64,000 nucleotides of DNA from an uncultured Poribacteria bacterium (GTDB lineage Bacteria; Poribacteria; WGA-4E; WGA-3G): positions 2,806,835 through 2,870,834 of the forward strand of contig OX638352.1 in assembly GCA_951813545.1 (NCBI GenBank), given 5' to 3'. Below are positions 61,201-64,000 of this stretch, one piece after another. Position 1 is the first letter of the stretch; each line of letters begins with the position of its first letter. The notes under the pieces are model-generated. The model was not told the origin of the DNA. It made no database searches and saw only the letters and a list, made by a program, of their open reading frames with translations. A program made the translations under genes and the position numbers.

Positions 61201-64000
61201 AGAACCGCTGAAACATCCGTAACCTTTGATGTGGCCGGAACACCGCCTGTCATTTCCGAAGTGTCACCGACAGGGAATGTTGCGGGAATGTTAGAGAACA
61301 ATCCTGTAATGCTCTCAGCAGTTGTGACAGATGACCAATCTGCTGTCACGAGTGTGATGTTCAGCGTTGACGATGGTGAACCTATCTCGGTGTCTGCGGA
61401 TCAACTCACCGATGGTCGTGTTGAAGTTGACGCTGGGGTTTTCGCAGCTGGTATGCACACGGTGAAACTGGTTGCCGAAAGTGAAGGTGGAACGACGGAA
61501 CATCAGTGGATGTTTGAGATCAAGCGTGATGAAACACCACCTATTATCTCCGAAGTCGCCCCTGTGGGTGTCGTTCACGGGGTCGCGGGCGATAATAATG
61601 TCGTGCTCTCGGCTGTTGTGACAGACGATCATTCCACCGTCACAAGCGTAAAATTCAGCGTTGATGGGATTGAGCTCTCTGCAGTGACTGCCGATCAGAT
61701 CAGTGATGGCCGTATTGAAGTTTCTGGTGTTTTCGCGGCTGGCGAACATACGGTTGACTTGGTTGCTGAGAGTGAAGGTGGAACGACGGAACATCAGTGG
61801 ATGTTTGAGATTAAGCGTGATGAAACACCACCTATTATCTCCGAAGTCGCCCCTGTGGGTGTCGTTCACGGGGTCGCGGGCGATAATAATGTCATGCTCT
61901 CGGCTGTTGTGACAGACGATCATTCCACCGTCACAAGCGTAAAATTCAGCGTTGATGGGATTGAGCTCTCTGCAGTGACTGCCGATCAGATCAGTGATGG
62001 CCGTATTGAAGTTTCTGGTGTTTTCGCGGCTGGCGAACATACGGTTGACTTGGTTGCTGAGAGTGAAGGTGGAACGACGGAACATCAGTGGATGTTTGAG
62101 ATCAAGCGTGATGAAACACCACCTATTATCTCCGAAGTCGCCCCTGTAGGTCTTGTGAAAGGGACTAAGGATGATAAAATGGTGACGCTCTCGGCTGTTG
62201 TGACAGATGAGCAATCCGCTATTGAGAGCATCCAATTCATGCTTGACGGTGTACTGGTGGATCCTGGAGTCAGCGATATAGACTTGATCGAAAATTTGAA
62301 TGAGGCTGTAGATGATGATGGTACTTCCCTCATTGAACGTTTGAATATCGCGCTAACTAAGAGGGATCCAGTGAAACGCAATATCACAGTCGAAGTTGAC
62401 GAACCTCGCAGTTATACTGTTGAAGTCATCGCAACCAGTGAAGGGGGCACCACGAAACATACCTGGTCGTTCACTTTCGCCCGAGATACGACTCCACCGG
62501 TCGTCTCTACGGTGTCACCTACTGGAAAGATTACAGGTGCCAAGGACGACAATTTAGTTGTGCTGTCCACCGTTGTAACGGATGATGAATCTGCTATCAC
62601 CCGTGTGACAGTCAGCGTTGACAATGTTGAACTTGAGACTGTTGAGGATCCAGCTAAACTGAGTGATGGCCGTATTGAAGTTTCTGGTGTTTTCGCGGCT
62701 GGCGAACATACGGTTGACTTGGTTGCTGAGAGTGAAGGTGGAACGACGGAACATCAGTGGATGTTTGAAATCGTCCCAGATACCACACCTCCGGTCATCT
62801 CCACGGTATCTCCAACTGGGACTGTCAAGGGTTCCACGGGCAGCAATTCAGTGTCTCTCTCTGCAGTTGTAACGGATGAGCAATCCGCTATTGCCAGTGT
62901 AGAGTTTGATGTGAATGGTGGTACACCTATCGCCGTGCCTGCTGAGCAAATTGCTGCAGGAAGCATTAAAGTAGGTGTTGATAACCTTAAACCCGGCACG
63001 CATACTGTGAGAGTTGTTGCAACCAGTGAAGGCGGGACGATCGAACATACTTGGATGTTCACCTTCCTCAAGGATACAACGCCGCCGGTTATCTCTGCAG
63101 CCGCTCCGTCTGGAGCCATCACGGGTGATAGTTGGGTAACAATTTCAGCCGTTGTCACCGATGAGCAATCGAGCGTCGTAAGTGTGAAGTTCGGTATAGA
63201 TGATAAACCATTTCGCTCGGTGCCACTTGCACAAATCGCTGAAGGACGAGTTCAGGTTGCTGATAGCTTCACCGCTGGAACGCACACCGTAAAAGTCGTC
63301 GCAATCAGCGAGGGTGGAACAACCGAACATTCGTGGACTTTCACACTGGTCGTTGATAACGCCGCACCTGCAATCACCTCAATTACTCCGTCTGGAACTA
63401 TCCGTGGCGGACTCCCAGTCATCTCGGCGAGTGCCAGTGATGAATCAGGTGTTGATAAAATGGTTATCACCCTGTGGGATAGCGATGGTAAAGAGGTGAA
63501 AGGTGACACCGAGGATGATGGCGAAGACGATGTCGAAGGTATCACCCGCTTGGATTTCAATCCTGAAGCTCCGCTTGATGAGGGGACTTACACGATTGAG
63601 GTTCGCGCAACGGATACGATCGGCAACTCCGCCACAGCGAAGGGGAATTTCTCAATCGACTTCGATACTGCTGCGCCTGTCATCACGATGGCATCGCCAC
63701 AGAATGAGGCACGCCTGACTGAACGTCGGCCGCAGATTTCGATAACCTACGCCGATGCTGAATCAGGTGTAGATGTCGATTCTATCCGCTTCGTTTTCGA
63801 CGATAAATTGATTAACCTCGCACCGAACCAGAAGTCGGCATCACAGGTTCTATATACCCCACCTGCCGATCTCGCTTTCGGGCAACATACAGTCAAACTT
63901 GAAGTATCCGACATGGCGCATAAAGAGGGCAACGTCTCTGATAAGAACAGCGATGCCCGTAAGTCGAACATGGCGGTACACGAGTTTACATTCTTTGTTG
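55261..64000 (+). CDS. Giant exported protein with Pro-Gly repeats and Ig-like domains, partial
   Basis: The frame is open from ATG 55261 to the window end (at least 2,913 residues). It starts with a Sec signal peptide, cleavage probably near VFGQ-E, then a helical domain. From residue 142 a PGDGTTPT repeat (nine copies, 24 bases each) follows. Next comes a mixed region with three loosely related blocks of about 330 residues (starting near 58309, 59308 and 60265; for example NPDSGAPQGT and SVDNxDDVGPLGP). The C-terminal part has at least nine Ig-like domains of about 97 residues, with TPPxISxVxPxG, VVTDxQSAxxSV and ESEGGTTEHxW motifs. A segment DRNGDGIVG near 57949 resembles a calcium loop. 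It is probably a surface adhesin or exoprotein; its end and any anchor are outside the window. Confidence 0.85.
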   Translation, partial: MKKRTAVCFLIFTLCVFYTSIPNTVFGQEAEASLAEQVKEKYGELLQRPDLAAVLPQVLEGLKSDQVQNVLSGNPALINLVVANPDILGNFGVNLEPEFITLLKEDQAVKDMLSDPLVQSVLADVDAIDELAALLAADAEPPGDGTTPTPGDGTTPTPGDGTTPTPGDGTTPTPGDGTTPTPGDGTTPTPGDGTTPTPGDGTTPTPGDGTTPTPGDEVVPPPIPIVPTNLMGLSQLGGLSLNPFNSRQFVEDIIAELAPPGLTLEAEAVVDAILDQVPKGYFPKKQIRQILLSKRLTPFAQDTPQLDHENFGNAITPNFADFAYGERSSRKYLTSNSLHVYTRVPAKVDRVEFSLSNGKTVRGTEVKPDEFQADTIPYTFRLEETLAATNLPAWPALDTPLFSSVTLRYAHTDPMGDDYIALAMDPVPGEDGVVWEAKLGIPKGGNTYYYFEVVLAEPLLFTALDRDAIVSLDPTTVTLDDIFAPENLHKVRIEGWAMPDPRNLQLVDRGIVKQLFTPDLATEFSNILVSPQVLDIAAKVLTGQQVNINEILSVATPKQLRRIQNIFLRNTNALTTRFETEFDPLLASVFTVPRVDLETHSLWVAHIPDIADGNHQLKADVINADGAVIDRIQENITVDTSAPEADVDIRPSDANATGYLNDEGIFVATAPTAGTAAMLNIMGMPKAAADVSPGAGYLFYQLIGLNEDGTPYQGEPFLERPNTWMPLTVESTMLVSNIWEAVQRAVAEGRLDAPSDPILQAALALPLDAILGTDETPGLLTAGMIKQFADPFLKGLEPFIGFSKLNISQYQLILDALGATVDIIDHLVPVTFSPSDHVAMPIQGAQMPLMVGNYGIRALGIDTLFNVSSHTAPTRLRIVVPEHDKAVVTGVSIGDRNGDGIVGNRWWESGHIFANTTEGVMLTLEVPEPTGHLIDHPNASVTLEYKDANGKWQPIGKANLGNLADPVRWDVTDFDALVAAGDTVLVRAVATNALTITDPNPMTFEIKLDSGVHPVDPEVLALAVDETTITQTNPDSGAPQGTFTIDAYTPQRTSIESLAMDPMSDGIASLRLEIKGGEYADWTELGVSSAKGELISDAKANGLVEDGMQEKVPSDTYQAWSFMVDTTQLADTITKDTLEAAHALATGATDENMYSVRAIAVLSDGSDDTEDPAEQPMDSFSVDNDDDVGPLGPTNLVVSSVEAFKDTAVFVDNGDGTYTVGGLVDIYDEAVNPPIVTFTITPTAKRTTYNTVELRVDEAAIADGVKILSVMETAAGSGEFTVTFTVTVEVEIPKDTDDLEATSGPYTFHALAVDEFSNWQEHNFENDALINTNMMPSVDVTVTNTYRPNPGILAITVDDAEVTNPDSGAPQGTVVLNGYTHEITSPLTEMVRFEVSNDGGSEWIDVGTATADNVMTLTEEELPVLIADLIRAVVNGNGEASIVSQKWSLEVDTAALLADTISAQEDLDQAHGLKPDDNPYMVRAIAITPKRPDNDETVSEDDVNTASFSVDNIDDVGPLGPTHITMVADVAGEIVVNEDGSYTVGGIVTVANEPSTLQDNIAIFTIDPSARPITYADGKARLVRMNPDGTIADDEYMSTTTFVGDADDEVVTITIDVDALANGTYTFHALAIDAAPVPNEQTHNLEGGALIDTNGMPSITVHVVNFRVSDISDLAVIAVDSTDAETPPMEPIPLRESLKVNFNVIPSAASDPNRMYTLNSEELSGASDDVLREVPSEAAEGLEKTFSLMVTLNQLSDGLYTPHGVVTKRNGWVGFPLADILLDNTPPAIMIEAPIEGHTISNLPTLRATYDDGDGSGVEFGDNYYPWAMEVSPDAPNMFISLVRLKPTAGENDVVQGEVDTAVDTFVYTRKEELPGGAYQFDVTVVDRLGNAASESVAFAVDGAAPTVHIHDPASGQTFDYRRPSISGFFAGVDIGITKFTFDGNDVAPTVEGKQFSYTHPEALTDGEHILKVEVMDGDGRTAETSVTFDVAGTPPVISEVSPTGNVAGMLENNPVMLSAVVTDDQSAVTSVMFSVDDGEPISVSADQLTDGRVEVDAGVFAAGMHTVKLVAESEGGTTEHQWMFEIKRDETPPIISEVAPVGVVHGVAGDNNVVLSAVVTDDHSTVTSVKFSVDGIELSAVTADQISDGRIEVSGVFAAGEHTVDLVAESEGGTTEHQWMFEIKRDETPPIISEVAPVGVVHGVAGDNNVMLSAVVTDDHSTVTSVKFSVDGIELSAVTADQISDGRIEVSGVFAAGEHTVDLVAESEGGTTEHQWMFEIKRDETPPIISEVAPVGLVKGTKDDKMVTLSAVVTDEQSAIESIQFMLDGVLVDPGVSDIDLIENLNEAVDDDGTSLIERLNIALTKRDPVKRNITVEVDEPRSYTVEVIATSEGGTTKHTWSFTFARDTTPPVVSTVSPTGKITGAKDDNLVVLSTVVTDDESAITRVTVSVDNVELETVEDPAKLSDGRIEVSGVFAAGEHTVDLVAESEGGTTEHQWMFEIVPDTTPPVISTVSPTGTVKGSTGSNSVSLSAVVTDEQSAIASVEFDVNGGTPIAVPAEQIAAGSIKVGVDNLKPGTHTVRVVATSEGGTIEHTWMFTFLKDTTPPVISAAAPSGAITGDSWVTISAVVTDEQSSVVSVKFGIDDKPFRSVPLAQIAEGRVQVADSFTAGTHTVKVVAISEGGTTEHSWTFTLVVDNAAPAITSITPSGTIRGGLPVISASASDESGVDKMVITLWDSDGKEVKGDTEDDGEDDVEGITRLDFNPEAPLDEGTYTIEVRATDTIGNSATAKGNFSIDFDTAAPVITMASPQNEARLTERRPQISITYADAESGVDVDSIRFVFDDKLINLAPNQKSASQVLYTPPADLAFGQHTVKLEVSDMAHKEGNVSDKNSDARKSNMAVHEFTFFV
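55684..55923 (+). repeat. 24-bp tandem repeat encoding PGDGTTPT
   Basis: Nine near-perfect units starting at 55684 and stepping by 24 bases encode PGDGTTPT; the tenth (55900) degenerates to PGDEVVPP. The codon choices alternate between units, which shows pairwise duplication. Confidence 0.95.
61528..62109 (+). repeat. 291-bp tandem repeats (Ig-like domain units)
   Basis: Two adjacent 291-bp units (61528-61818 and 61819-62109) are almost identical; I see GTC/ATG at one codon and one silent difference. They encode the 97-residue Ig-like unit that starts DETPPIISEVAPVG. Confidence 0.95.

Noticed and set aside
61315..62235. 306-codon minus-strand frame
   Set aside because: It mirrors the 291-bp Ig-like repeats; the plus-strand frame is continuous for 8.7 kb with a signal peptide.

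Overview
The window looks like a chromosomal piece of an uncultured Gram-negative-type bacterium of about 50% GC. Pointers are envelope proteins with Sec signals or lipoboxes, menaquinone made by the futalosine route (mqnC), two PhyH-type dioxygenases, a sulfatase, a leucine-rich-repeat lipoprotein, a giant Ig-like-repeat exoprotein, and intergenic DNA full of short palindromes and small inverted-repeat elements. Candidatus Poribacteria is my best guess, but this is inference from gene content and not a phylogenetic placement. Where promoters can be read they are strikingly canonical: TTGACA or TTGACT, 16-17 bp, then a TATAAT-like box.

Layout. 1-7.6 kb: HAD phosphatase (cut by the window edge), pdxJ, glutamate dehydrogenase, an NHL propeller protein, a small membrane protein and glnE. 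8-18.4 kb: accessory-looking region with an LRR lipoprotein, a decayed type ISP restriction-modification remnant, a STAS protein, a sugar or sugar-acid catabolic set (isomerase/epimerase, enolase-superfamily dehydratase, SDR), TatD nuclease and a sugar ABC permease, interspersed with four copies of a 118-140 bp TATAGTAAA-ended mobile element (three here, plus a diverged relative among them; a further copy at 45.3 kb) and other palindromic repeats.

18.5-22.5 kb: the most remarkable gene. One uninterrupted 1350-codon frame joins an ECF-type sigma factor, a GTPase-competent FtsZ and the PHP-palm-fingers part of DNA polymerase III alpha (DnaE). The FtsZ-to-DnaE junction has no possible start codon, so the polymerase part can only be made as a fusion.

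22.9-40 kb: orphan iron-type solute-binding protein, M23 endopeptidase, a 44-residue membrane peptide, CorC-like CBS protein, an operon of D-2-hydroxyacid dehydrogenase, NRAMP-like carrier and PhyH oxygenase, tRNA-Leu, glycosyltransferase, coiled-coil protein, OGG1-like glycosylase, PpiD/SurA-like foldase, sulfatase and mqnC.

40-45.2 kb: information-processing block: rpoZ, tRNA-Thr/Tyr/Gly/Thr, rpmG, tRNA-Trp, secE, nusG, rplK, rplA, rplJ (with a leader terminator) and rplL. The usual tuf and rpoBC neighbours are absent. 45.3-54.6 kb: membrane protein, zinc-type dehydrogenase, and a heme set (hemE, MBL-TPR hydrolase, ferrochelatase with a Cys-rich insert, protoporphyrinogen oxidase, five-heme cytochrome c), then a convergent PhyH gene. 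54.6-64 kb: three canonical promoters in series, a 440-base leader, and an exported repeat protein of at least 2,913 residues running off the window.
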